Shown: one piece after another, positions 6,187-15,168 of the stretch
Position numbering within the stretch: position 1 is the first letter of the stretch
Layout: each line of letters opens with the position of its first letter
Assembly (NCBI GenBank): GCA_046482855.1
Contig: JAWOEH010000160.1
Span: 1-24,628, forward strand
Direction of reading: 5' to 3'
DNA from: CAYVSF01 sp046482855
Lineage (GTDB): Bacteria; Bacteroidota; Bacteroidia; Bacteroidales; UBA12077
Length of the DNA: 24,628 bases
Position numbers and translations under genes: made by a program
Notes under the pieces: generated by a model
Told to the model about the DNA's origin: nothing
What the model saw: only the letters and a program-made list of their open reading frames with translations
The model's database searches: none

Positions 6187-7707
6187 TTAAGAACCGCCCT
6201 TATTCATCTCCAGCAACTCGTCAACATACTTCCGACTATTGGAGAGTCTTGGTACTTTATTCTGCCCGCCAAGTTTCCCCTTTTTCTTAAGCCAGTCATA
6301 GAACAAATTGGGTCGGGCAGCGTGCAAAGTCAATCGGTCGAGTGTAATATCTTTATATCGCTTGGCTTCATAATCGCTATTTACCGACTGCAGCGCCTCA
6401 TCCAGATGAGTGGCAAATTCATCGACACTGGGTGGGGTTACCTCAAATTCGATAATCCACTCATGTGCGCCCTTTTTATCGGTTTCCATAAAAATGGGGG
6501 CAGCCGTATAATCCTTCACTTGCGCCCCTGTTTTCTCACAGGCAATCCCAATGGCCTTCTCAGCATTATCGATAATTACCTCCTCCCCAAAAACATTCAG
6601 AAAATGTTTAGTACGTCCCGAAATTTTTATGCGGTGTGGATAGAGCGAGGTAAAGATGACTGTATCGCCAATTAAATAGCGCCACAAGCCCCCATTGGTC
6701 GAAATCACAAGGGCATAATTCACACCCTCTTTTACCTCTCCGATATGAAGTGCTTTGGGGCTTTCCTTTTCCAACTCTCCCAACGGAATAAACTCATAGA
6801 AAATGCCCAAATCAAGCATCAATAGCATATCATCGCGAGTGGGGAAGTCCTGAATGGCGAAAAATCCTTCGGAGGCATTGTAGGTCTCCATATAGTTCAT
6901 CTTATCCGAAGGAATTAGCTTTTGGAACTGGGCCCGATAAGGGTCAAAGCTTACGCCGCCATGCATAAAAAGCTCCAGGTTGGGCCATATCTCCAACAAA
7001 TTATCTTTCCCCGATTGGGCTAAAATATACTTAATCAATACCAACATCCAGGAGGGTACGCCAGCTAAGCTGGTAACATCTTCGTTAATTGTGTTATTGT
7101 AGATCTTTTCAAGTTTTTCTTCCCACTCAGCCAGCAAGGCAATTTCCTGGCGTGGTGTTTTCATGAAGAAGGTCCAAAAAGGCAGGTTTTCAATCAATAT
7201 AGCGGAAAGATCTCCGTAAAAAGCCTGATTATTTACCCGGTTAATTTGATGACTCCCACCAAGTGTTAAACTCTTGCCGGAGTATATGCCTGTTTCCGGG
7301 TAATTGGCTGTGTAGATAGCCATAATATCTTTACCTCCGCGAAAATGGCACTCCTCGAGCGCTTCGCCACTAACAGGAATAAATTTACTTTTATCGGCAG
7401 TGGTACCGGAAGATTTGGCAAACCACTTAATCTCTGTTGGCCATAAAATGTTCTGCTCGCCTTTCATCAAACGCTCCACATAGGGATGCACATCGTCGTA
7501 ACTCTGCAGAGGCACCCTTTCCTGAAACTGTTGAATACTACTGATCTCATCGTAGCCAAACTTTTTTCCCCATTCGGTATCTTTTGCCCTGTTAATAAGC
7601 TTAAAGAAAACTTCACTTTGTACGTCGTAAGGAAATTTTTGAAACAACTCAAGCTGATACATGCGCTTGAAGTTTACCCAGGAAACTAATGAGTTGATAA
7701 TCTGCAT
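6187..7707 (-). CDS. GH3 family acyl-adenylating enzyme
   Basis: The 506-residue protein belongs to the GH3 branch of the ANL adenylate-forming superfamily. In plants these enzymes adenylate carboxylic acids and join them to amino acids; bacterial members are common in Bacteroidota and largely uncharacterised. Visible motifs: ATP motif WFAKSSGTTADKSKFIPVS (95-113), YNASEGFFAIQD (276-287), LWRYLIGDTVIFTS (341-354), ISGRTKHFLNVFGEEV (362-377), and the C-terminal DRLTLH and GKLGGQNKVPRLSN elements. All motif positions look intact, so activity is expected. It has its own probable promoter at 7746-7775. The next gene upstream encodes an aminotransferase-fold protein, which may hint at an amino-acid substrate, but that link is only positional. 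The product cannot be predicted. Confidence 0.88.
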   Translation of the reverse strand: MQIINSLVSWVNFKRMYQLELFQKFPYDVQSEVFFKLINRAKDTEWGKKFGYDEISSIQQFQERVPLQSYDDVHPYVERLMKGEQNILWPTEIKWFAKSSGTTADKSKFIPVSGEALEECHFRGGKDIMAIYTANYPETGIYSGKSLTLGGSHQINRVNNQAFYGDLSAILIENLPFWTFFMKTPRQEIALLAEWEEKLEKIYNNTINEDVTSLAGVPSWMLVLIKYILAQSGKDNLLEIWPNLELFMHGGVSFDPYRAQFQKLIPSDKMNYMETYNASEGFFAIQDFPTRDDMLLMLDLGIFYEFIPLGELEKESPKALHIGEVKEGVNYALVISTNGGLWRYLIGDTVIFTSLYPHRIKISGRTKHFLNVFGEEVIIDNAEKAIGIACEKTGAQVKDYTAAPIFMETDKKGAHEWIIEFEVTPPSVDEFATHLDEALQSVNSDYEAKRYKDITLDRLTLHAARPNLFYDWLKKKGKLGGQNKVPRLSNSRKYVDELLEMNKGGS

Positions 7708-7745
7708 AGAGTTACGTTAAAGATTTTCACATAATTGATACTTAT

Positions 7746-7775
7746 CAAAGATACACTTTTCTGTATATTCTCAAA
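7746..7775 (-). promoter_or_regulatory. Promoter of the GH3 gene
   Basis: On the minus strand TATCTTTG (7746-7753) matches TAnnTTTG exactly, with a TTTG -33 box (7772-7775) 18 bases upstream. The start codon lies 38 bases after the -7 box. Confidence 0.55.
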
Positions 7776-7808
7776 GATCATCATTTTCGCAAGTATAACG
7801 TTAAAACC

Positions 7809-8948
7809 CTATGCTTGTTGCAAGGCCTTCCCAATTATGTCAATTCGCTTGTTATTATTGGCAAAGCAAACGGCAATGGATTTATGGTCGGTTTTGTCGT
7901 GATAGAAAACCGAAAGCGGAATCGCCGAGATGTTGTGTTCTTGGACTAATCGCATAACAAAATCCAAATCTTTCTCATCGGACCGTTCACTATAATTAAG
8001 CAGTTGGTAGTAGGACCCACTGGAAGGTACAAAGGAGAAACCACTCTGTTGCAAGTGGCTTAAAAGCCTGTCGCGCTGTTTCTGATAAATATTTGCCAAA
8101 CCCTCGTAGGCATCAAAGGCATTGATCAAATCGGCCAGGCAAAGTTGCAAGGGCTTCACCACAGTAAAACTCTGGAATACATGTGTTTTTCGGATGGCCT
8201 TCATAATATCAGCAGGTGCCAGGCAATACCCCACTTTCCACCCGGGAATATTGAAGATCTTGCCAAAGGATGTAACCAAAATACTATGTTCTGCCAGTTT
8301 TTCATATCCGGCAATGCTGGCATGACGGGTATCATCATACACCAGGTGTTTAAAGGATTCATCGCAAAGCACCATAATTTTCGTGCCATTCACAATTTTC
8401 TGCAACTGCAGCATATCCTCATCGGAAAAGATTTTGCCGGTAAGCATATGAGGAGTATTGATAACGATGAGCTTAGTGCGTGCATTGATAAGCTTTTGCA
8501 CCTCCTCCCAATCAATTTGGTAGTGAGGCTGCTTTAAGGGGACAAAAATGGCACGGCCTCCATTTTGTTCAATGGCGCGCACATAGGTCTGGTAGGCGGG
8601 TTCAAAAACCACTACCTCATCGCCCTCTTTTACAAAGGTACTGATGACAGTAAAAATCGCCTGCGATACACCAGAAGTGATCATGGTTTCTGATTCGGCG
8701 TCGTAGCGATGTCCGTAAAGACGATTTACTTTATTCACTACCGCTTTGCGAAGAGGCAAGATACCTGCAGCATCGGCGTACCCATAGTTTTCGGGACGAA
8801 AGTGTCTTGCCACCACCTCTTCCAATAAGTCAGGCACAGCAAAACCTTCCTGCGCTCTTGATGCATCCAGTGCGCCTGTTTGTTTTGCCAGGCTTGCCAG
8901 TTCAGAAAAAATTTCATTTCCGTTGACAGACAGTTTTGTTCTCATCAT
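7809..8948 (-). CDS. Aminotransferase-fold (class I/II) protein with altered active site
   Basis: The 379-residue protein aligns by eye over its whole length with the methionine/kynurenine aminotransferases of the E. coli YbdL type: NEIFSELASLAKQ at the start, NTPH at 164-167, SFGKIFNIPGWKVGYCLAP (227-245) with PLP lysine K230, and IPLSVFYH (343-350). The cofactor Asp (D196 in CDES) is present. Several usual catalytic positions differ: the Asn of HNP is M168, the Tyr of DEVY is F199, and the carboxylate-binding Arg of the IRLCFAK motif is A359 in IAVCFAN. The SQGFPDF substrate loop is also rewritten (SRAQEGFAVP). It may be an enzyme of changed specificity or a non-transaminating relative. The first ATG of an ATGATG pair is used. 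Confidence 0.8.
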   Translation of the reverse strand: MMRTKLSVNGNEIFSELASLAKQTGALDASRAQEGFAVPDLLEEVVARHFRPENYGYADAAGILPLRKAVVNKVNRLYGHRYDAESETMITSGVSQAIFTVISTFVKEGDEVVVFEPAYQTYVRAIEQNGGRAIFVPLKQPHYQIDWEEVQKLINARTKLIVINTPHMLTGKIFSDEDMLQLQKIVNGTKIMVLCDESFKHLVYDDTRHASIAGYEKLAEHSILVTSFGKIFNIPGWKVGYCLAPADIMKAIRKTHVFQSFTVVKPLQLCLADLINAFDAYEGLANIYQKQRDRLLSHLQQSGFSFVPSSGSYYQLLNYSERSDEKDLDFVMRLVQEHNISAIPLSVFYHDKTDHKSIAVCFANNNKRIDIIGKALQQA

Positions 8949-8985
8949 AATCTCACATTTACGTCCCCAGAATCCAAAGGGAGGG

Positions 8986-8993
8986 CAAAGCTA
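8986..8993 (-). promoter_or_regulatory. -7 box of the aminotransferase-fold gene
   Basis: On the minus strand TAGCTTTG fits TAnnTTTG exactly and lies 37 bases before the start codon, nearly the same distance as for the GH3 gene. No clear -33 box was seen. The rest of the gap 8994-9167 is AT-rich and shows no other signal I can support. Confidence 0.45.
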
Positions 8994-9167
8994 TAAAAAT
9001 TCCCCCATTTAGTGTATGCTACGAATCAGGTAAACAATCTCTTTTCGTCTCGCTTATTGTTTAGTTAAATGGTTTTTTGATAGTTAAAGATGTTCTTTCC
9101 ATTGGAAGCAGCCTAACTTTTTTGGTTAATGACAGAAAAGAACCCATAAACTCGTCTTAAAAGCTGA

Positions 9168-9893
9168 TTAATGAAATACCTCTCGCAAAATATCCAATGA
9201 ATGTAGGGTAGAAAGCCCGTTTACATGTACCTGCAAAAAACGCATGGTTTTTGTCAATAATCGATCGCGCAAGGCAGCAGGCAGCTTTATAGTTTCATGC
9301 TGATCCGGCGAAAAAGTAGCCAATTGCATCCACCATGCAGCCTCCTCAGGGTTCAAAAAATCATCATGTACGGGCTTAAAAATAGAATAACTCCCACTTT
9401 TTAGATCCACATAATAGCCCTTTTTATAATGCTTCACATCGGGGTAGAAGCCCAAAAACCGAGTATACTGCAATAAGAAATAAAGATGAAAATGGCCCAA
9501 ACCGGCTTCCTTTAATTCCAGGATCTGAATCATTGTTTTAATAAAATGGAACAATTCATGATCAAGAGTTTCTTCACCCAACGATTTGTGTAGTACCTCA
9601 CCCAGAAAAAGGCTCATCGCACTCTTCCGAAAGTCCATTCTTAGTTGATGCATGGGCTCTAGTACCTTGAACTCCTTTACCAATTGCAAATCGCGGTTGG
9701 CTTTGGCATAAATATCCATTGATAAAAGGGCTAGCGGGTGCAGGGCGGCCACCTTATTTTTGGCTTTTGGGCCAAAAGCCGAACGCACCATCATCGACTG
9801 GCGTCCATGAGTATCGGTATACACATGCAATATTGCACTGGTTTCGCTATATTTATAACGATGCAGTAATATACCTTGTACCTTTTTTAACAT
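9168..9893 (-). CDS. recO: DNA repair protein RecO
   Basis: The 241-residue protein shows the RecO signature from its first residues: MLKKVQGILLHRYKYSETSAILHVYTD, the OB-fold that binds single-stranded DNA and SSB. A helical C-terminal part follows, with FLGEVLHKSLGEE, FLLQYTRFLGFYPD and YYVDLKSGSYS. RecO works with RecR and RecF to load RecA on gapped DNA. The reading frame is open 16 codons further upstream, but the conserved protein begins at the ATG at 9893, which is preceded by no plausible coding sequence. The four-cysteine zinc finger of some RecO proteins is absent. A minus-strand TAATTTTG box (9961-9968) could drive it. Confidence 0.9.
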   Translation of the reverse strand: MLKKVQGILLHRYKYSETSAILHVYTDTHGRQSMMVRSAFGPKAKNKVAALHPLALLSMDIYAKANRDLQLVKEFKVLEPMHQLRMDFRKSAMSLFLGEVLHKSLGEETLDHELFHFIKTMIQILELKEAGLGHFHLYFLLQYTRFLGFYPDVKHYKKGYYVDLKSGSYSIFKPVHDDFLNPEEAAWWMQLATFSPDQHETIKLPAALRDRLLTKTMRFLQVHVNGLSTLHSLDILREVFH

Positions 9894-9942
9894 ACACAAT
9901 GAATAACTAGCTTCAAAATTTCCATAAATGGTTCCTTGCAAC

Positions 9943-9968
9943 TAAATTTGTCGTGAACTACAAAATTA
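9943..9968. promoter_or_regulatory. Divergent -7 boxes between recO and the barrel gene
   Basis: TAAATTTG (9943-9950, plus) and TAATTTTG (9961-9968, minus) each match TAnnTTTG exactly and face opposite ways. Matching -33 boxes are not clear for either. The plus box would leave a leader of about 115 bases before the barrel gene; a closer imperfect box, TACCTTG, lies at about 10037. Confidence 0.3.
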
Positions 9969-10072
9969 ATCGGATATTTAGAAAAACAGAACTGTCCGGT
10001 TATAGAAAGCAACATTTAAGCACCCGGATACATCTTACCTTGACACACGACCCACTCAAAACCTACTATGAA

Positions 10073-10660
10073 ATGAAAACAAAACAGATTTTTCTCACTT
10101 TCGCTATGGCAAGTCTGTTGCTGCTATCACACAGCGTAAAAGCGCAGTATGAACAACGATTCTCCGTAAACCTTGCCTTAGGAGTTACCCAGGCAAGTGG
10201 CGACATGGCCAGTCTGTTTACCCAGGGAGCCAGCCTTTCTCCCGGCATTCAACTCAACTTTACAGGCCGACTCTCACTACTGGCTCGGATTAATGGTTAT
10301 AGTTTAGGTAGCGAGGAGGACGCTTATTATTTCGACAACGTAAACCTGGGAGCCGGACTTAAATTCAAAATCACCAAAGGCCGGCGACTCATCCCTTATA
10401 TCTTCTTGCTCACAGATTTAAATTTTGCCACTTACGGCTACAACGATGAGTATTGGGCTGTAAATGAAGAGTTTTCCGACATTGGCATAGGAATTACTCC
10501 CGGAGCCGGACTGGAACTGCGCTTCAGCGACCGCTTTGGCATTTTTGGCCAAGTAGCTTACAATAGTTTTCTACTGGCATCGAACGACGAGTTTAATGCT
10601 ACCACAACCAGCATGCAAGTTGGCATTTCACTCTCCTTCTTAAAGTCGAAAGAGCTTTAA
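10073..10660 (+). CDS. Small outer-membrane beta-barrel protein
   Basis: This 195-residue protein has a clear signal peptide (MKTKQIFLTFAMASLLLLSHSVKAQ, with cleavage after AQ split here only by motif: KAQ then YEQ). The mature part has alternating hydrophobic and aromatic strands: FSVNLALGVTQASG, LLARINGYSLG, GAGLKFKITKGRRLIPYIFL, ITPGAGLELRFSDRFGIFGQ, and a C-terminal strand MQVGISLSFL. It resembles the OMP_b-brl type of Bacteroidota porin-like proteins with about eight strands. The frame is open 40 codons upstream, but the signal peptide fixes the start at 10073. It lies 44 bases before the WD40/caspase gene on the same strand, so the two may be co-transcribed. No substrate or role can be read from the sequence. 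Confidence 0.78.
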   Translation: MKTKQIFLTFAMASLLLLSHSVKAQYEQRFSVNLALGVTQASGDMASLFTQGASLSPGIQLNFTGRLSLLARINGYSLGSEEDAYYFDNVNLGAGLKFKITKGRRLIPYIFLLTDLNFATYGYNDEYWAVNEEFSDIGIGITPGAGLELRFSDRFGIFGQVAYNSFLLASNDEFNATTTSMQVGISLSFLKSKEL

Positions 10661-10704
10661 GTTCTGGTATATTATTTGCTCGCTAATTCTCAAAGCCCAC
10701 AGTT

Positions 10705-12726
10705 ATGAAAAAAATCTCCATCTTATTGGTCAGCGTACTAATGCCCATCATGCTATTTGGGCAAATTAGCCAACAGAAAGCATTTGCAAAACGCGGACAC
10801 GAAGCCATCTGCCTGGCATATTCACCCGATGGACAACTGCTGGCTACGGGAGGCACCGACAGCCAGGTACATGTATGGGATATAGCTGACGGAGGCCAGA
10901 AAATAACGCTTAAAACCCGCAAGTGGCCTCGTGCCCTTTGCTTTTCGCCCGATGGCAAAACCCTCATCACTGCAGGGAAAGACGAGCGATTGAAAAAATG
11001 GAACCTGCAAACCGGCGAATTAATTTATGCCCAAAAGGGACACCGGGCACAAATAGTATCAGTTGACATAAGCCCCGATGGGAAATACATTGCCACAGGT
11101 GGTGCCGATGGAAAAGTTATTGTGTGGGATTTTGCTACAGGCAATGCACTAAAAGAATTTCGAGCCCACCGCGACAATGTAAATGCCGTTTGTTTCCATC
11201 CCGGCAGCCAGCAATTGGCAACGGGCTCGGCCGATAAATACATCATTGAATGGAGCCTGCCTTCGGGCAAGCAAATTCGTAAATTCAAAGCGCATAAATC
11301 CTGGATACGTGCTTTGGCGTACAGCCCTGATGGAAGCCTGCTGGCCTCAGCCGGTGACGACAAAAATATCCTCATTTGGAAAAATGGGGTGCAAAACAAT
11401 TCCTTTCTTGCGCATCGCGACTGGATACAAACACTCTCCTTTAGCCCAGATGGAAACTACCTGCTTAGCGGTAGCCACGACAAATACTTCATCCTTTGGG
11501 AATTGCCCTCGGGGAAAATAACATACAAGCAAAAACTCACCGGCAAGGTAATGGATGTGCTTTTCAGCCCCGATGGAAAGACCATGGCAGCAGCTGACTT
11601 TTCAACTAAAGTACAGGTGTGGAATACTCAAAACATGAGCATAAAGCCAACAGTATATTTGGCAAAATCATCCGGCATTGTCATTCCCGAAAAAAGGGAG
11701 AGCAAGCAAACACAACGCACTAAAAATACACCTGTCATTCCTTCAAAAGGCAACATCAACAGAATTCCACTGAAAAGAGAAATACAGGACACAACCGCTA
11801 CGCAAACACAAAACTATACGGTAGCGGAGGCTGCACAAACAGCTTCACAAACACACCAAGAGCCCCTCAAAAATCAAGAAACCCATACTGCCGGTGCTGC
11901 CCAGGCGACACTTGAAGTAGATGTCGACCATCTCCCACAACAGATAGCTCCTGTTAACCCCAACCGCTATGCGCTGATTATTGGTAACGAGGATTATAGC
12001 AGTTTTCAACTTGGCCTGCAAAGCGAATCGAACGTTGATTTTGCCGTGCACGACGCCACCATAGTTAAAAACTACGCTCAAACAATACTGGGCATTCCCG
12101 AAGAAAACATCCTCTTCATGACCAATGCCCGTGCCATAGAAATGCACAGGGCGGTAAATAAGCTAAACATGATAGCGAATATTGCCGGAGGAAATGCCGA
12201 GCTATTTTTATACTATGCCGGACACGGACTTCCGTGTGAAAAAACCAAAGAACCCTACATTATGCCTGTGGATGTGAGCGGCGCAGACCTGGAGTTTGCG
12301 CTTAGCCTAAGAGAGGTGTATGAGAAATTAACTGAACACCCCACGAAACAAGTGACTGTCCTTCTGGATGCATGCTTCAGCGGAGGGGCAAGAAACCAAG
12401 GGCTAATTGCCGCACGAGGGGTTAAAATACAGCCGCAGAAACACATTCTCAGAGGGAATATCGTGGTGTTCTCGGCCAGTTCAGGAAACGAATCCTCATT
12501 GCCGTACCATGAAAAGAAACATGGCATCTTTACTTATTATTTGCTTAAGAAACTAAAAGAGACCAAAGGACAAGTTACCTACCGGGATATGTCCGACTAC
12601 TTATACCAACAAGTGGGCGTGCGATCGGTGCTTATCAATAGCACGAAACAAACGCCTGCCACAAACATAAGCGTGGACATGGAAGATAAATGGGAAAACC
12701 TCAAGTGGGTACAATATTCTGAATAA
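10705..12726 (+). CDS. Secreted WD40-repeat / caspase-like (peptidase C14) protein
   Basis: The 673-residue protein begins with a signal peptide (to about residue 20, FGQ). Seven WD40 repeats follow (31-308, closing tryptophans W58, W99, W141, W183, W225, W265, W306), enough for a complete propeller. Residues 310-418 are a Thr/Gln-rich, probably unstructured linker. Residues 420-655 form a caspase-hemoglobinase fold domain starting RYALIIGNEDY, with catalytic His507 in YYAGHGL and Cys557 in LLDACFSGG. Both dyad residues are present, so proteolysis is plausible; specificity is unknown. No T9SS sorting domain or lipobox is seen, so the site should be the periplasm or outside the cell. It follows an outer-membrane barrel gene by 44 bases. 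It could act as a protein-binding protease or as a scaffold. Confidence 0.88.
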   Translation: MKKISILLVSVLMPIMLFGQISQQKAFAKRGHEAICLAYSPDGQLLATGGTDSQVHVWDIADGGQKITLKTRKWPRALCFSPDGKTLITAGKDERLKKWNLQTGELIYAQKGHRAQIVSVDISPDGKYIATGGADGKVIVWDFATGNALKEFRAHRDNVNAVCFHPGSQQLATGSADKYIIEWSLPSGKQIRKFKAHKSWIRALAYSPDGSLLASAGDDKNILIWKNGVQNNSFLAHRDWIQTLSFSPDGNYLLSGSHDKYFILWELPSGKITYKQKLTGKVMDVLFSPDGKTMAAADFSTKVQVWNTQNMSIKPTVYLAKSSGIVIPEKRESKQTQRTKNTPVIPSKGNINRIPLKREIQDTTATQTQNYTVAEAAQTASQTHQEPLKNQETHTAGAAQATLEVDVDHLPQQIAPVNPNRYALIIGNEDYSSFQLGLQSESNVDFAVHDATIVKNYAQTILGIPEENILFMTNARAIEMHRAVNKLNMIANIAGGNAELFLYYAGHGLPCEKTKEPYIMPVDVSGADLEFALSLREVYEKLTEHPTKQVTVLLDACFSGGARNQGLIAARGVKIQPQKHILRGNIVVFSASSGNESSLPYHEKKHGIFTYYLLKKLKETKGQVTYRDMSDYLYQQVGVRSVLINSTKQTPATNISVDMEDKWENLKWVQYSE

Positions 12727-12802
12727 CAGCAGAAATCCATTATAGCTTCCGCTAAGTTAAAGTAGGGAGCTTGCAATTTTTGCTCGAAGCCATGAAAGGA
12801 TC

Positions 12803-12822
12803 TTTTCGGATCTTACCGAAAA
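12803..12822. terminator. Hairpin between convergent caspase and porZ genes
   Basis: A perfect 7-bp stem TTTTCGG / CCGAAAA with a 6-base loop lies between the two stop codons. Neither strand has a long T run after it, so it is a weak candidate for a shared terminator of the plus-strand caspase gene and the minus-strand rdgB-porZ unit. Confidence 0.3.
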
Positions 12823-12828
12823 ACAATA

Positions 12829-15144
12829 CTACCGAATAAACAGCAGTTTGGTGATATGTGTTTTACTCCCATCGCTGTTGGTGCAAAATACCAGGTAAAC
12901 GCCCGTGCTAACACGCCGTCCGTCGAAGTTTTTGCCATTCCAGGTTGCCTGGCCGCCATCGGCACGTGTTTCATAAACGATGTTCCCACTAATATCGGTA
13001 ATCTTTACCAAAGCATCCCGTAACAGGCCCCGCACAACAATATCACCTGTATACTCTTCGCGCACAGGGTTGGGATACACATACACATTACCAAAATCGT
13101 CGCCTCCCAAGGTTGCCGATCCACCATAAGAAAGCAACCCCTCACGCGTGGCAAAGAAAACTTCCCCCGAAATATCGTTTACACGTATAGATAAAATATG
13201 GTTGGAAAAAAGAGGACTATTTTCGGTAGAAAACTGCTCAACTAACTTCTCTCCTGTTTCGGAAGTTAAAAAAGTGCCGGAATTCCGGGTGCCAAACCAT
13301 TTCCGATTAGCGCCATCAACCGCAATTGCAGTAACCCTATTCCCATTCAGCAATCGCTCCGTTACTCCATCGATGGTAATAACCGGTCGAGAGGCAACAA
13401 AAAGGTCCTCATCAAAAACAGCTTCAGGGTTTGAGAAAATCACAACACCATTCACGGTACCTGCCCATACTTTCCCTTCCAGATCTTTAGCAATGGAATA
13501 CACATCGTTTGTAATGAAAGCTCCATTCTGGTCAACAATGGGAACTTGTTTATACCTGTCGTCTTTAGTATTCAATGGAGTTTGGTTGTCGTCATATACC
13601 CAAAGACCTCCGCCCCGTGGCAAGAGTAGCCACTTCACGCCCTGATCGTCTATCAGTACTTTTGAAATCAAGGTATTGGACAACAGTCCGTCGAAATCAA
13701 AATCTTGCCAAACACCATCTCGTGAAAAAACATGCAAGGGGGAAGGAGCATTTGCCTGAGTTATCCACAAGTTGCCTTTATCATCGTAGCAACAGCCCCC
13801 CACTCGACACTGGTCGCCTATAGCAGAGGGAGTAAGACTGCTGTTTTCTGTATCGTACCGAATAAATTCGTCATTCTCAAAAATCAATAACCCACTCCCC
13901 CAGGTAGCCAAAGCCACCCGCCGCGGATTTCTGGTATCCACGGCCAAATCGATGGCATCGTAGGTAGAGTAATCAAAGTCTGTGTGCCATTGATTTTTAT
14001 GAAAGGAGTAAAGTTTGGTGCTGGTGTAGCTATTGGTCCAGGTTTCATCCAATGCTCCTGGCACGGTATAGGTATACTCTCCGGCAGTTTGAACCTGGTA
14101 CACTTCAGAACCATAAGGCCCATTAGGTATAATTGATTGATTGGGGTTTTGTAGTTGGACTAGTCCGGCGCCATGATCTGCTACCCACAAATCCTCCTCC
14201 GAATGGCCACTCACACATCTTGGACGAGCACTAAATGAGCCCCACCCCTCATATCGCTGTTGCACTGTATGTTGATTTGAATAGGTAACAAGGGCCTGAG
14301 AAAAAGCTACCGCATACCCTTCATCCCAGGCATGCACATGGGCAATAGGGCCCTGCGATGAAATCAATGATTCTCCTCCTTCCTCGGACAATTGATATAA
14401 CAGATCGTCCCCTGGCGATTGCTCAGTCACAATCAACCAACCCTCTCCAAAAGCAGCCAGCTGCTTTATTCGCTTATCATAATGGCCAAGTAGAGAAATC
14501 TTCTCCCACCCTTCCTCGTATATAAGGAGTGTTGTTCCACGAGCCCCTTTAAACAAACCTTGATCGGTTGCCGCATAGAGAAACCCGTTACGATACGCCA
14601 AATCATTCACGCGTAAGTAACTCCCTTGTGCTCCTAACACATACGTTTCACGTATCTCTTTCTTTTGTAAATCAACCAACAATATGCCTATACCTGTAGC
14701 AAGGTAGAGCTCATCATCAAGCACCAAAATCTCGTAAATCCGTTTATCTCCCAATAAAGCTTTACGTTTAAAATCGGAGATATTCAACGTCTGGTTTTCA
14801 ACAATCAAATCCAGATTTCCGTTGGCATAACCCACTACCAACATACGGCGTTGTTCATCATAAAGCAATGCGGAAATACCTACATCCGAGAGTCTGTCAA
14901 TTGTTGTATACAACTCAATACTTCCATTGCTTTTATGGTATTTGAAGATCGCCTTATCGGAAGCAGCATATACATGTGTGCTACTCGTGGTTACCTTTTC
15001 TAAAAAGGCATAGGACAAATGTGTACGCCACTGTCCAACTCCCAGCTGGCCAAATAAGAACACAGGAAGCAATACCAATCCCAGAGCAAGTGCCAATTTT
15101 TTGATCCCTGTTAAACGAGTGAATAGCATATGGGGTATTTTCAT
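12829..15144 (-). CDS. porZ: PorZ-like T9SS attachment-complex protein
   Basis: The 771-residue protein starts with a signal peptide ending near residue 32 (VFLFGQ). It then has the PorZ-type opening GVGQWRTHLSYAFLEKVT, propeller repeats (VYAASDKAIFKY, RLSDVGISALLYD, LVVGYANGNLDLIVEN, LYLATGIGILLVDL, and later Reg_prop-type repeats KVWAGTVNGVVIF and KWFGTRNSGTF). The C-terminal 82 residues, from YPNPV at 690 on, are a T9SS type A sorting domain. Length and domain order match PorZ of Porphyromonas gingivalis (about 776 aa), which with PorU, PorV and PorQ attaches T9SS cargo to the surface. It lies 24 bases after rdgB on the same strand, so the two form an operon. A generic propeller protein with a sorting domain is the main alternative. 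Confidence 0.82.
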   Translation of the reverse strand: MKIPHMLFTRLTGIKKLALALGLVLLPVFLFGQLGVGQWRTHLSYAFLEKVTTSSTHVYAASDKAIFKYHKSNGSIELYTTIDRLSDVGISALLYDEQRRMLVVGYANGNLDLIVENQTLNISDFKRKALLGDKRIYEILVLDDELYLATGIGILLVDLQKKEIRETYVLGAQGSYLRVNDLAYRNGFLYAATDQGLFKGARGTTLLIYEEGWEKISLLGHYDKRIKQLAAFGEGWLIVTEQSPGDDLLYQLSEEGGESLISSQGPIAHVHAWDEGYAVAFSQALVTYSNQHTVQQRYEGWGSFSARPRCVSGHSEEDLWVADHGAGLVQLQNPNQSIIPNGPYGSEVYQVQTAGEYTYTVPGALDETWTNSYTSTKLYSFHKNQWHTDFDYSTYDAIDLAVDTRNPRRVALATWGSGLLIFENDEFIRYDTENSSLTPSAIGDQCRVGGCCYDDKGNLWITQANAPSPLHVFSRDGVWQDFDFDGLLSNTLISKVLIDDQGVKWLLLPRGGGLWVYDDNQTPLNTKDDRYKQVPIVDQNGAFITNDVYSIAKDLEGKVWAGTVNGVVIFSNPEAVFDEDLFVASRPVITIDGVTERLLNGNRVTAIAVDGANRKWFGTRNSGTFLTSETGEKLVEQFSTENSPLFSNHILSIRVNDISGEVFFATREGLLSYGGSATLGGDDFGNVYVYPNPVREEYTGDIVVRGLLRDALVKITDISGNIVYETRADGGQATWNGKNFDGRRVSTGVYLVFCTNSDGSKTHITKLLFIR

Positions 15145-15168
15145 AGCAGCTGAAGATTATTCAAGACA

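Noticed and set aside
13148..13645. 165-codon plus-strand frame opposite porZ
   Set aside because: Shadow frame inside porZ; no start context, signal peptide or family pattern.
12829..15144. PorZ-like gene as a sensor kinase because of its two-component-type propeller repeats
   Set aside because: There is no membrane helix, kinase or cyclase output; the C-terminus is a T9SS sorting domain.
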